Source of the DNA: Bizionia myxarmorum | Lineage (GTDB): Bacteria; Bacteroidota; Bacteroidia; Flavobacteriales; Flavobacteriaceae | Direction of reading: 5' to 3' | Assembly: GCF_008086205.1 (NCBI RefSeq) | Contig: NZ_VSKK01000005.1 | Coordinates: forward strand, 79,404-143,403 | Length of the DNA: 64,000 nucleotides | Part shown: piece by piece, positions 20,007-28,017 of the stretch | How the letters are laid out: the number at the start of each line of letters is the position of its first letter | Position numbering within the stretch: the first letter of the stretch is position 1 | The notes under the pieces: model-generated | Databases searched by the model: none | What the model saw: the letters and a program-made list of their open reading frames with translations, nothing else | What the model was told of the DNA's origin: nothing | Made by a program: the position numbers and the translations under genes

Positions 20007-20128
20007 AATATGAGACTCAAAAATTGAATTGTGCAAATTTAAGGCTTTTGTTTTATTTAAAGCAGTAAATAAAACAAGACTTTTTTAGATTACTGTTAAA
20101 ACATTTGAAGAAGAGGTTTTGACCACCT

Positions 20129-20533
20129 TTAAGACTTTGATGGTCTGGCTTGAAAGATATTTAAATACATAAAGCTTCCCATTTTTCGAGCGCGATTTTT
20201 TGCGTTTTCAGCAACCTCACCTTCAAAATGTTCATCTAATGTTTGAAACCACAAATTTAACCAAGCGCCAAAATGGTGTTCGGTAATAGCATGGTCATTT
20301 TCTTTATCTACTTCCACATGAACAGCTAGCGGATTTCCGTAGTATTTTTTCTCTAATTTACGGGTCATGAATAGGCTCGTTTCCCAAAAAGTAGTTAAAC
20401 GTTCAATATGGGCTTCCCAATCCGTGATAACGCGGTTAAAAAAAGTCCCTAAAAAATCGTCGGCGCGCACTTTATCATAAAATGTAGATACCAGAAGATA
20501 AACATCGTCTCGGTTTTCTATTTGTTTTTTCAT
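20129..20533 (-). CDS. Group III truncated hemoglobin
   Basis: A 134-residue heme protein. Features of the group III class are the N-terminal FYDKVRADDFLG, the F-helix region around NPLAVHVEV and the conserved HHFGAWLNLWF with its His, ending in a helix with FMYLNIF. Such proteins are linked to nitric oxide or microaerobic metabolism. It is the second gene after the small membrane protein (8 bp gap) and both diverge from a Crp/Fnr regulator, which suggests control by oxygen or NO. Confidence 0.88.
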   Translation of the reverse strand: MKKQIENRDDVYLLVSTFYDKVRADDFLGTFFNRVITDWEAHIERLTTFWETSLFMTRKLEKKYYGNPLAVHVEVDKENDHAITEHHFGAWLNLWFQTLDEHFEGEVAENAKNRARKMGSFMYLNIFQARPSKS

Positions 20534-20541
20534 ATTATGTA

Positions 20542-20838
20542 TTAAGATAATTGGTAAACATTAATAATAATTAATAAAACGTTTATAATGATGCTTGCCA
20601 AAAGAATTGGGAATATGATGCGCGTTTTAATTTGTGCAAAAATAAGCCCATTATAACCCATGGCCATTATAACACACAAAGTTAGTTCAAAAAACTTAAA
20701 GGATCCTGTTGGACTATTCATTAAAATATACATGGCTGCAATAGAACCAACGCAACTTTGTAAAATTATAGTTAGCGGAATGTATAAAATATAATTAGCG
20801 TTAAAGTCTGTGATGGCTTGTTTATATAAGGAATTCAT
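20542..20838 (-). CDS. Small three-helix membrane protein, 98 aa
   Basis: Unrecognised. Three hydrophobic segments at about residues 15-38, 48-69 and 73-95 make up nearly all of it. It precedes the truncated hemoglobin gene by 8 bp and its start faces that of the Crp/Fnr gene across 71 bp, so it is probably part of the same regulated unit. A role in NO or redox response is inferred from context only. Confidence 0.7.
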   Translation of the reverse strand: MNSLYKQAITDFNANYILYIPLTIILQSCVGSIAAMYILMNSPTGSFKFFELTLCVIMAMGYNGLIFAQIKTRIIFPILLASIIINVLLIIINVYQLS

Positions 20839-20853
20839 AATGGTGTATTTTGT

Positions 20854-20904
20854 GTTGTAACAAAATTCTAAAAACTATCTTTGTTTCTTTATGATTCAAA
20901 TCAT
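20854..20904 (+). promoter_or_regulatory. Promoter and palindromic operator of the Crp/Fnr gene
   Basis: TATCTTTG at 20876-20883 is a full -7 box; a GTTG at 20854-20857 lies 18 nt upstream as a -33 element. At 20891-20904, where transcription should start, ATGATTCAAATCAT is a palindrome (6-bp arms, 2-bp centre), just 5 bp before the ATG. Location and symmetry suit autoregulation by the encoded dimeric regulator and control of the divergent hemoglobin pair. Confidence 0.55.
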
Positions 20905-20909
20905 ACGCG

Positions 20910-21497
20910 ATGATTCCAATAGCCATTTTAGAAGAATATGAAGCCTCTTTAAAATCATATACTAAAGACCAAGTGGTTTTTAGAGAACATGAACAGGCTC
21001 AATTTTATTACCAGATTAAAACGGGGAAATTAAAAATGTTCAACCATTCGGAAGATGGGAAAGCATTTATCCAAGGTTTTTTTGAATCAGGAAAATCCTT
21101 TGGCGAACCGCCTCTATTTCAAGACTCCAATTATCCGGCATGTGCTCAATGCATTACAGATTGCAGCATTTATATTTTACCAAAAGAACGGTTTTTTAGT
21201 TTGTTGAAAAATCATCCGAAAGAGCATTTGAAGATTACCAAAACATTGAGCAAACGCATGATTTATAAATCAAAAATCATTCAAGAGCTTTCGATACATC
21301 CGCCAGAACACCGCATTTTAACCCTCTTAAATCATTTTAAAGAAACGGCAAATAGCACCGATCTTTATGAGGTGCAACTTACCCGCCAACAAATTTCAGA
21401 TATGACGGGTTTACGTGTTGAAACGGTTATTAGAACCATCAAACAATTAGAAAAAGACCATAAATTAATCTTGAAACGCCATAAAGTATTTTTATAA
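20910..21497 (+). CDS. Crp/Fnr family transcriptional regulator
   Basis: A 195-residue regulator with an N-terminal cyclic-nucleotide-binding-like beta-roll (residues 15-110) and a C-terminal winged helix (TRQQISDMTGLRVETVIRTIKQL, 158-180) that is the DNA-reading helix-turn-helix. The beta-roll carries three close cysteines, C78, C81 and C85, which is not typical of Crp and is at a different place from the FeS cysteines of Fnr. It diverges from the truncated hemoglobin operon, its likely target. The signal sensed is unknown; redox or metal sensing is a hypothesis. Confidence 0.88.
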   Translation: MIPIAILEEYEASLKSYTKDQVVFREHEQAQFYYQIKTGKLKMFNHSEDGKAFIQGFFESGKSFGEPPLFQDSNYPACAQCITDCSIYILPKERFFSLLKNHPKEHLKITKTLSKRMIYKSKIIQELSIHPPEHRILTLLNHFKETANSTDLYEVQLTRQQISDMTGLRVETVIRTIKQLEKDHKLILKRHKVFL

Positions 21498-21516
21498 TTA
21501 TACGTATTTTAGCCCT

Positions 21517-22305
21517 ATGATTACAGTTACTATACTTGGCGCTGGAAATGTTGCCACTCATTTATATAAAGCGTTTAGCGCGGCTAAAACCGTGAAAGTT
21601 GTACAATGGTATAACAGGGATATTAGGAAATTGGCTATGTTTCAAAATGATGTAGAAACTACTGACGATTTATCGCAATTAAAACCCGCGGACATTTACA
21701 TTATTGCGGTTAGTGATGATGCTATTTCAGAATTATCAGAGCAGCTTCCTTTTGAAGATCGCTTTGTGGCGCACACTTCCGGTAGCGTTAGTGTTTATGA
21801 TTTAGATAAAAAAAATAGACGCGGCGTATTTTATCCCCTGCAAACCTTTTCAAAAGATGTGCCTTTAGCTATAGAAACCGTTCCCATTTGTATTGAAACT
21901 ATTGGTAAAAAAGATACCCCTTTATTAAAAGCTTTAGGAAAAAGTATAGGCTGCAAAACGCATAAAGTAAATAGTGACCAACGTCGCGCTTTACATTTAG
22001 CTGCTGTTTTTGTAAATAACTTTAGCAATCAATTGTACCGAGTAGCACATGAAATAACTGAAGCTGAAGGTGTAGAATTTGATATTTTAAAACCACTTAT
22101 TTTGGAAACAGCCAACAAAGTTCAGCTAATTTCGCCCTATTTGGCTCAAACAGGACCGGCTAAACGCAACGATAAGAAAACCATTAAAAAGCATTTAAAG
22201 CTTCTAGAAAATGAGCAGCATCAAGCCATTTATAAATTAATGACTTCTGCCATTAAAAAAACACAAGGAGTAGATATGAGACCTGTAAAAAATTCAAAAA
22301 AATAA
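21517..22305 (+). CDS. Rossmann-like / DUF2520 protein
   Basis: A 262-residue protein with an N-terminal dinucleotide-binding fold (ILGAGNVATHLY at residues 5-16; HTSGSVSVYDL near 88-98) and a helical C-terminal DUF2520 domain containing HLAAVFVNNFSNQLY. The family resembles short F420/NADP-dependent oxidoreductases such as pyrroline-carboxylate-reductase-like proteins, but the reaction is unknown. It is the first of four closely spaced co-directional genes (DUF2520, KdsC, UbiA-like, Maf), a gene order often seen in flavobacteria. Confidence 0.85.
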   Translation: MITVTILGAGNVATHLYKAFSAAKTVKVVQWYNRDIRKLAMFQNDVETTDDLSQLKPADIYIIAVSDDAISELSEQLPFEDRFVAHTSGSVSVYDLDKKNRRGVFYPLQTFSKDVPLAIETVPICIETIGKKDTPLLKALGKSIGCKTHKVNSDQRRALHLAAVFVNNFSNQLYRVAHEITEAEGVEFDILKPLILETANKVQLISPYLAQTGPAKRNDKKTIKKHLKLLENEQHQAIYKLMTSAIKKTQGVDMRPVKNSKK

Positions 22306-22316
22306 TACAATATATT

Positions 22317-22847
22317 ATGGAAACTAAAAGCTATAAAGAATATTTGGAACATATTACCACCTTTATTTTTGATGTAGATGGCGTTTTAACCGATGGAAAT
22401 GTCACCATTTTAACTTCTGGTGAAATGCTCCGACGCATGAATATTAAAGATGGTTATGCCTTAAAAACTGCGATAGATAAAGGTTATAATGTTTGTATCA
22501 TATCTGGTGGATCCAATGAAGGCATTCGTGCGCGTCTGGATGGATTAGGTATTAAGGATGTCTTTTTAAAATCTCATAACAAAATTGAACAACTCCATGT
22601 TTACTTGGCTCAAAATAAGCTTAAACTTGAAAACGTTCTATATATGGGTGATGATATTCCTGATTATCCTGTTATGAAATTAGTCGGATTACCATGTTGC
22701 CCACAAGATGCTGTACCCGAAATTAAAGCCATTTCAAAATATATTTCACATAAAGATGGCGGTCATGGCGCCGTTCGAGATGTTATTGAGCAGGTCTTAA
22801 AAGTTCAAGACAAATGGAGTGGCAATTTTGATGCGAAATATGATTAA
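22317..22847 (+). CDS. KdsC-like HAD phosphatase (KDO 8-phosphate phosphatase family)
   Basis: A 176-residue HAD-superfamily hydrolase with the catalytic FDVDGVLTDG (nucleophile and acid Asp, residues 18-27), Ser/Thr motif IISGG, Lys in FLKSHNK, and MGDDIPDYPVMK as the metal-binding motif. It matches the KdsC type that releases phosphate from KDO 8-phosphate during lipopolysaccharide core synthesis. Related enzymes act on other sialic-like sugars, so the exact substrate is inferred. Confidence 0.85.
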   Translation: METKSYKEYLEHITTFIFDVDGVLTDGNVTILTSGEMLRRMNIKDGYALKTAIDKGYNVCIISGGSNEGIRARLDGLGIKDVFLKSHNKIEQLHVYLAQNKLKLENVLYMGDDIPDYPVMKLVGLPCCPQDAVPEIKAISKYISHKDGGHGAVRDVIEQVLKVQDKWSGNFDAKYD

Positions 22848-22896
22848 TTCGAAATAATCAAAACACACTAACTACCAAAAACTTTAGTACCCAAAC

Positions 22897-23805
22897 ATGC
22901 AAAGTATATTATCGCTAATACGTTGGAAAAACCTACTCATGATTGCCTTGGTGCAATTGCTTATTAAGTATGCCTTATTGGAACCTTTTGGCGCCATAAT
23001 TACGCTAAACGGATTCGGATTTTCCTTACTAGTTTTGGCAACTGTTTGTATAGCTGCATCTGGTTATATTATAAACGATATTTATGATCAAGAAACAGAT
23101 GCTATCAATAAACCAAAGCAGCAAATTATCGGCAAAAGCATTTCCGAAAAAACAGCCTATAACTACTTCATTGGTTTTAATGTAATCGGTGTTTTACTTG
23201 GGTTTTATATTTCCAATATGGTTGGTCGCAGCGGATTCTTTGCCCTATTTGTGCTAACTTCTGGTTTACTATATATTTACGCTACCTATTTAAAGCAAAT
23301 ACCAATAGTTGGAACTGTAATCATTTCCTTTTTGGTGGCTTTGAGTCTTATTATTGTTGGACTTTTTGAATTATTACCAGCCATCACCAGTAGAAATCAA
23401 GAACTTCAATTATTTTATTTTGAAATTATATTGGCTTACGCACTTTTTGCTTTTCTAATCAATTTTATACGAGAACTCATTAAGGACTTGGAAGATATTG
23501 ATGGCGATTATAAAGCGGGAATAAAAACGTTGCCAATTGTTTTAGGAAGAGAACGCACAAACTTCATAGTCTTCTTTTTAACCTTTATCCCATTATTTGC
23601 CATCATATTTTACGTAACCACTAATATGTATAAAAACTTATTTATCGTGGGCTACTTTTTACTTTTAGTTATTGCACCTCTAATTTTAGCACTAATCTGG
23701 ATTTTTCAGGCCAAATTAAAAAAAGATTATCACGCTATTAGTACATTACTTAAAGTTATCATGTTGTTTGGCATGCTGTCCATGGTTCTATATCAATATA
23801 TTTAA
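22897..23805 (+). CDS. UbiA family prenyltransferase (geranylgeranylglycerol-phosphate geranylgeranyltransferase type)
   Basis: A 302-residue integral membrane enzyme with about eight membrane helices and two Asp-rich motifs: NDIYDQETDAINKP (residues 61-74) and DLEDIDGDYKAGIKTLP (near 198-214). These bind the prenyl diphosphate through magnesium. In flavobacteria this gene is usually named as geranylgeranylglycerol-phosphate geranylgeranyltransferase, after archaeal lipid enzymes; whether it really makes ether lipids or prenylates another acceptor is not known. Confidence 0.8.
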   Translation: MQSILSLIRWKNLLMIALVQLLIKYALLEPFGAIITLNGFGFSLLVLATVCIAASGYIINDIYDQETDAINKPKQQIIGKSISEKTAYNYFIGFNVIGVLLGFYISNMVGRSGFFALFVLTSGLLYIYATYLKQIPIVGTVIISFLVALSLIIVGLFELLPAITSRNQELQLFYFEIILAYALFAFLINFIRELIKDLEDIDGDYKAGIKTLPIVLGRERTNFIVFFLTFIPLFAIIFYVTTNMYKNLFIVGYFLLLVIAPLILALIWIFQAKLKKDYHAISTLLKVIMLFGMLSMVLYQYI

Positions 23806-23816
23806 AACACGACTCC

Positions 23817-24407
23817 ATGCTGAATGAAAAGCTAAAAAACTTCCGACTTATTCTGGCTTCCGGTTCACCACGAAGACAGCAATTTTTTAAAGAATTAGGA
23901 TTAGATTTTGAAGTGATTTTAAAACCGATTGATGAAGTTTTCCCCGAGCATTTAACCCATTTTGAAATTAGCGATTATTTGGCTGAACTTAAAGCCTTAC
24001 CTTTTAAAGATGATTTGAAATGGAATGATATTCTTATTACAAGTGATACCATTGTTTGGCATAATAATAGGGCTTTAGGAAAACCAAAAGATGCTGATGA
24101 TGCTTTTAATATGATTAAATCCTTAAGCAACTCCACCCATGAGGTTATTACCTCTGTAAGCTTCACGACAACAAAAAAACAAATAACTGTTAATGCAGTG
24201 ACTAAAGTGACTTTCAAAGAATTAACCGACGAAGAAATTACGCACTATATAAGCACCTGTAAACCTTTTGATAAAGCAGGTGCTTATGGCATTCAAGAAT
24301 GGATTGGACAAATAGGTATTACGCAAATTGAAGGCTCTTATTTTAATGTAGTTGGGCTTCCAACGCATTTGGTTTACCAAACGTTGCTAACCTTTATTTC
24401 TTCTTAA
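23817..24407 (+). CDS. Maf-like nucleotide pyrophosphatase
   Basis: A 196-residue cytoplasmic enzyme with the Maf signature LASGSPRRQQFFKELGL at residues 13-29 and the metal-binding SDTIVWHNNRALGKP and KAGAYGIQEW motifs. Members hydrolyse dTTP, UTP or modified nucleotides to monophosphates, as house-cleaning enzymes and possible septum inhibitors. It starts 11 bp after the UbiA-like gene and is the last of the four-gene cluster. Confidence 0.9.
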   Translation: MLNEKLKNFRLILASGSPRRQQFFKELGLDFEVILKPIDEVFPEHLTHFEISDYLAELKALPFKDDLKWNDILITSDTIVWHNNRALGKPKDADDAFNMIKSLSNSTHEVITSVSFTTTKKQITVNAVTKVTFKELTDEEITHYISTCKPFDKAGAYGIQEWIGQIGITQIEGSYFNVVGLPTHLVYQTLLTFISS

Positions 24408-24477
24408 ATAATATATAAATGAAACCTGTTTTCAACCTTTCTACTCTATCTTCGCAGTCTTAATATAATGACAGGTT

Positions 24478-25023
24478 ATGCTTTATTTTGAAACATATAA
24501 ATCGGAATTATTTGCAAGTTTTATATTGCTTTTAATTTTATTAATAATTCGTTTTTTGGCCAAAACACTTATCAAAAAAATTGGTCATAAAGCGGGTATT
24601 AATGACGCCCGAATTCATTTAATTTCGCGTTATGCTACCGTAACGCTATTCTTAATTTTTTTATTAATTGAAACCATCATTTTTGGCGCACAGTTTAAAG
24701 ATTTAGCATTAGTTTTTTCATCTGTATTCGCCGTGATAGGGATTGCGCTTTTCGCTATATGGTCTATTTTGAGCAATATTACTTCAGGAATTATTATGTT
24801 TTTTAATTTCCCATACAAGGTGGGCGATAAAATCTTGATTCACGATAAAGACTTTCCCATTGAAGCCATTATAGAGGATATTGCTGCGTTCCAATTGCAT
24901 TTACGCTTAGATAATGGCGATTTAGTTACTTATCCAAATAACCTAATTCTTCAAAAGCCGGTAACCTTACTTAAAAAGGATGCCATGATTTTCCCACAAG
25001 ACGATGCCACCGATGCGCTATAG
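24478..25023 (+). CDS. Small MscS-type mechanosensitive channel
   Basis: A 181-residue membrane protein with three membrane helices (about 10-28, 52-70, 76-100) and the MscS beta domain (FPYKVGDKILI, LDNGDLVTYPNNLILQKPV). The pore-lining third helix with repeated small residues (SSVFAVIGIALFAIWS) is visible. It is shorter than classical MscS (~286), lacking most of the C-terminal cage. It probably works in osmotic release together with MscL of this region. Confidence 0.85.
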   Translation: MLYFETYKSELFASFILLLILLIIRFLAKTLIKKIGHKAGINDARIHLISRYATVTLFLIFLLIETIIFGAQFKDLALVFSSVFAVIGIALFAIWSILSNITSGIIMFFNFPYKVGDKILIHDKDFPIEAIIEDIAAFQLHLRLDNGDLVTYPNNLILQKPVTLLKKDAMIFPQDDATDAL

Positions 25024-25056
25024 TTCTTTGAATTATTTGTTGTAAATTTCAACATT

Positions 25057-26124
25057 ATGGCAAAAAAAAGAACATCAAAATATAAGAAGCACGTTGGCAA
25101 ATCGCCAGGAACATTAACCTATACGGGTTATAAAGATTCACAAAAACTCTTCATTGAATCGTTTGACTACAGTTCGGATTTTATAAACGAGCAAGAACTT
25201 CAAAATATTGAAGATGCTTTTCAGTATAAATCTACTGATTCCGTTACGTGGATTAATATTAATGGACTAAATCACATTAATGAAATTGAAAAAATAGGTA
25301 CGCATTACAATTTGCATCCGCTCGTTTTAGAAGACATTGTCAACATCTCGCAACGTCCAAAAATTGATGAGTATGAAGATTATATATTTGTGTCCTTAAA
25401 AATGCTGTATTATGATGCGGATGAAAATATTACCATTGAACAAGTCAGTTTTGTTTTAGGAAAAAACTACGTGCTCACCTTTCAGGAATCCGAAGGCGAT
25501 GTTTTTGACACAGTTCGAGAGCGACTGCGCGGTGGAAAAGGCCGAATTCGTACGTTGGGTTCAGATTACTTACTTTATGCTTTAATGGACGCTGTGGTAG
25601 ATCATTATTATATTGTGAGTGAAACCATGGGGAATAAAGTGGAAGATTTAGAAGACATATTGTTTAGTGGCAATGTTAAAGACGATTTAAGCCAGCAAGT
25701 ATTAAGCCTTAAAAAAGAGCTTTTAAAAGTCCGACGCTCCATTTTTCCTTTACGCGAAATAATAAGTCGCATACAAAAAAGTGATAGTGATTTGATTCTT
25801 AAAAAAAATCTCCAGTTTTATAATGATGTTTACGATCATATTATTCAACTTTCCGATAGCATTGATATTTTCCGTGAAATGATTTGGAGTTTAATGGATA
25901 TGTACATGACAACCATTAGCAACAAAATGAATGAAGTCATGAAAGTACTAACCATTATTGCTACCATTTTTATTCCATTAACTTTTATTGCTGGTGTTTA
26001 TGGAATGAATTTTGACAACATACCCGAACTGCATTATAAAAACAGTTATTTCATTCTTTGGGGCGTTATGTTTTTGATTTTTATTGCTATGCTTTATTAC
26101 TTTAAACGGAAGAAGTGGTTGTGA
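25057..26124 (+). CDS. corA: CorA family magnesium/cobalt transporter
   Basis: A 355-residue homopentameric inner-membrane channel for magnesium. The large cytoplasmic alpha/beta funnel domain covers residues 1-285; two C-terminal membrane helices follow, with the selectivity motif YGMNF between them and a basic tail YFKRKKWL. N-terminal residues KKRTSKYKKH are strongly basic. ATG at 25057 is preceded by an AT-rich leader. It stands 33 bp after the MscS gene; a joint osmotic/ion operon is possible. Confidence 0.93.
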   Translation: MAKKRTSKYKKHVGKSPGTLTYTGYKDSQKLFIESFDYSSDFINEQELQNIEDAFQYKSTDSVTWININGLNHINEIEKIGTHYNLHPLVLEDIVNISQRPKIDEYEDYIFVSLKMLYYDADENITIEQVSFVLGKNYVLTFQESEGDVFDTVRERLRGGKGRIRTLGSDYLLYALMDAVVDHYYIVSETMGNKVEDLEDILFSGNVKDDLSQQVLSLKKELLKVRRSIFPLREIISRIQKSDSDLILKKNLQFYNDVYDHIIQLSDSIDIFREMIWSLMDMYMTTISNKMNEVMKVLTIIATIFIPLTFIAGVYGMNFDNIPELHYKNSYFILWGVMFLIFIAMLYYFKRKKWL

Positions 26125-26135
26125 TTTTAACCCCA

Positions 26136-27866
26136 TTACTTCTCATACCAAAACCAATCATCCGTTAGTTTTTCAACAAAATCATAGCGTTCTTTCATAA
26201 AACTGTCGTTTGCTGCATCGTTATCTGCTTCATAGGGAAATACTGAAAATTCGCTAAAACTTATTATAAAATCATTTTGGTTGTTAAAGCCAAAACGAAT
26301 TTGTTTTAAGGGCTTTTGCAGGTTATCTAAATTACATCCTTTTTCCAGATATAAGTTTCCTTTATAAACAGAGAAGCAAGTTTCACCATTTTTTAAAATG
26401 GTTTCTAAACCATCTCTATATGCATCATACTCAAATTTTGAATAAGCTGTTTTCCTGATCTCATTTAAATTGGCCCAGCTAGGACTATTACTTTGTTTAC
26501 TATGGTAAATCAAAACATAATATCGTGGATATCCACCAATAATATGTTCATTATTTAATGTAACCCCTATTTTCTCTTCGGTTGGAAAACCATGTTCGCC
26601 TATTAGTTCTATTAAGCTTATGTCATTTATTTCAGTGATGGCAACAGCATCTGCATGACTATATTCACCTTTTGCTCGACCAACATAGTATTTTTGGTCT
26701 AAATCTACAATTGCTTTTAATTTTTTAATTAAAACAGTGTCTTGGGTTTTAAGAAAAACCTCATGAAAATCATCAAAATTATTAAGAAAATCCTGCCATT
26801 CTATTTGTTTTTCAATTCTATTAAAAATAGGCGCTTCAAAATAGGCTAAACCGACACCTTTCGCTACTAATTTTTCACTCCAAATAATAGCTGTTTTATA
26901 ATCTCTGGAAAGGATAGCAGAACGAACAGCATTATGAATATCTCGAGCATACACATAGTGATTACTCGTTAAAAAATTATTATATTCCTTTGCAGCAGCA
27001 CCATATTGCTTTCTTAAAATAAACTGCTCTGCTTTATCAATAACCTGGTAATATTCTGGTACAATAATCACTTTAGGTGTTTGCCATAAAACAGCCACAT
27101 TTTTTCTAATAATAGGTGTTGGCTGTTTATCTTTGAATGCTATTGTTTCTAAATTTTTTATTTTTGGTTTATCATTCAAGAAAACCATGTCTCCAATATT
27201 AAAAATTTCAGCAAAACTACTTCCTAAACCAAACGCTAATACAGAATTTTCATTAATGGTTGCCTCTATAGAGAATTTTTCAATATATGGTTCGCTTGTT
27301 TCAAAACGAACCGTATTTTTTAAATAAAAAGCTTTAAGTGAGTCAAGTACAAGATCACCTTCAACACGCTCACCATGATAGGTTATGTAATTTTTTTCTT
27401 TAAAAATTGTATGTTCAACATGAACATAAGCTAATGTGTCTTTTACCTCGCCAATTGCTACCTGAATTTGATTATCCACTCCCTGCCATTGCCTATTAGA
27501 TTTCACCTTTCCCGAAATTCTTATTTTATTATCATTTTCATCAAAACTACAAGACTCAATTTCAACATGAATATTATTCATCGTGAAATCTTCAATAAAT
27601 GTTGTATTTCTCCCATCATGTAAATGAAACTCAACCTCATAGTTTAAAATACCTTTATAGTCTTTTATATCTACAAAATACGGTATAGAATCACCGTTTT
27701 TAAACAGCATATAATCATCCATATCCCACCAAAAATCATAGGTATCTGGTTTCATTTTGTGAGCGTCCAAATCATTTTGACTGAATGTTTTTAAGTTTTG
27801 AGAAGAAACAAATTGAAAAAACATCAATAAAATACTCGAAAGGATAAGCTGGTTAGTTATTTTCAT
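26136..27866 (-). CDS. Secreted hypothetical protein, 576 aa
   Basis: I do not recognise this protein. It has a signal peptide (about residues 1-22, ending FVSSQ). Residues 60-210 appear rich in beta strands with a strand-turn pattern like carbohydrate- or lipid-carrier domains, a helical part with TPR-like spacing follows at about 280-380 (QFILRKQYGAAAKEYNNFL, RSAILSRDYKTAIIWSEKL), and the C-terminal 180 residues are mixed. No sorting signal is seen. It is convergent with corA (12 bp apart) and stands alone on its strand. Confidence 0.75.
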   Translation of the reverse strand: MKITNQLILSSILLMFFQFVSSQNLKTFSQNDLDAHKMKPDTYDFWWDMDDYMLFKNGDSIPYFVDIKDYKGILNYEVEFHLHDGRNTTFIEDFTMNNIHVEIESCSFDENDNKIRISGKVKSNRQWQGVDNQIQVAIGEVKDTLAYVHVEHTIFKEKNYITYHGERVEGDLVLDSLKAFYLKNTVRFETSEPYIEKFSIEATINENSVLAFGLGSSFAEIFNIGDMVFLNDKPKIKNLETIAFKDKQPTPIIRKNVAVLWQTPKVIIVPEYYQVIDKAEQFILRKQYGAAAKEYNNFLTSNHYVYARDIHNAVRSAILSRDYKTAIIWSEKLVAKGVGLAYFEAPIFNRIEKQIEWQDFLNNFDDFHEVFLKTQDTVLIKKLKAIVDLDQKYYVGRAKGEYSHADAVAITEINDISLIELIGEHGFPTEEKIGVTLNNEHIIGGYPRYYVLIYHSKQSNSPSWANLNEIRKTAYSKFEYDAYRDGLETILKNGETCFSVYKGNLYLEKGCNLDNLQKPLKQIRFGFNNQNDFIISFSEFSVFPYEADNDAANDSFMKERYDFVEKLTDDWFWYEK

Positions 27867-28017
27867 GTTTAAAAATGATTAATAGTTTAATAATGAGGCG
27901 TAAAATTACTTTTATGAAATATTTTACTATCAATTTCCCTGCCAAAAGTTAAAAAACACTTAAATCCAATCATCTTGAAAACTGTTTATTATATTTGGTC
28001 TTTTAGCAAAATGCACT

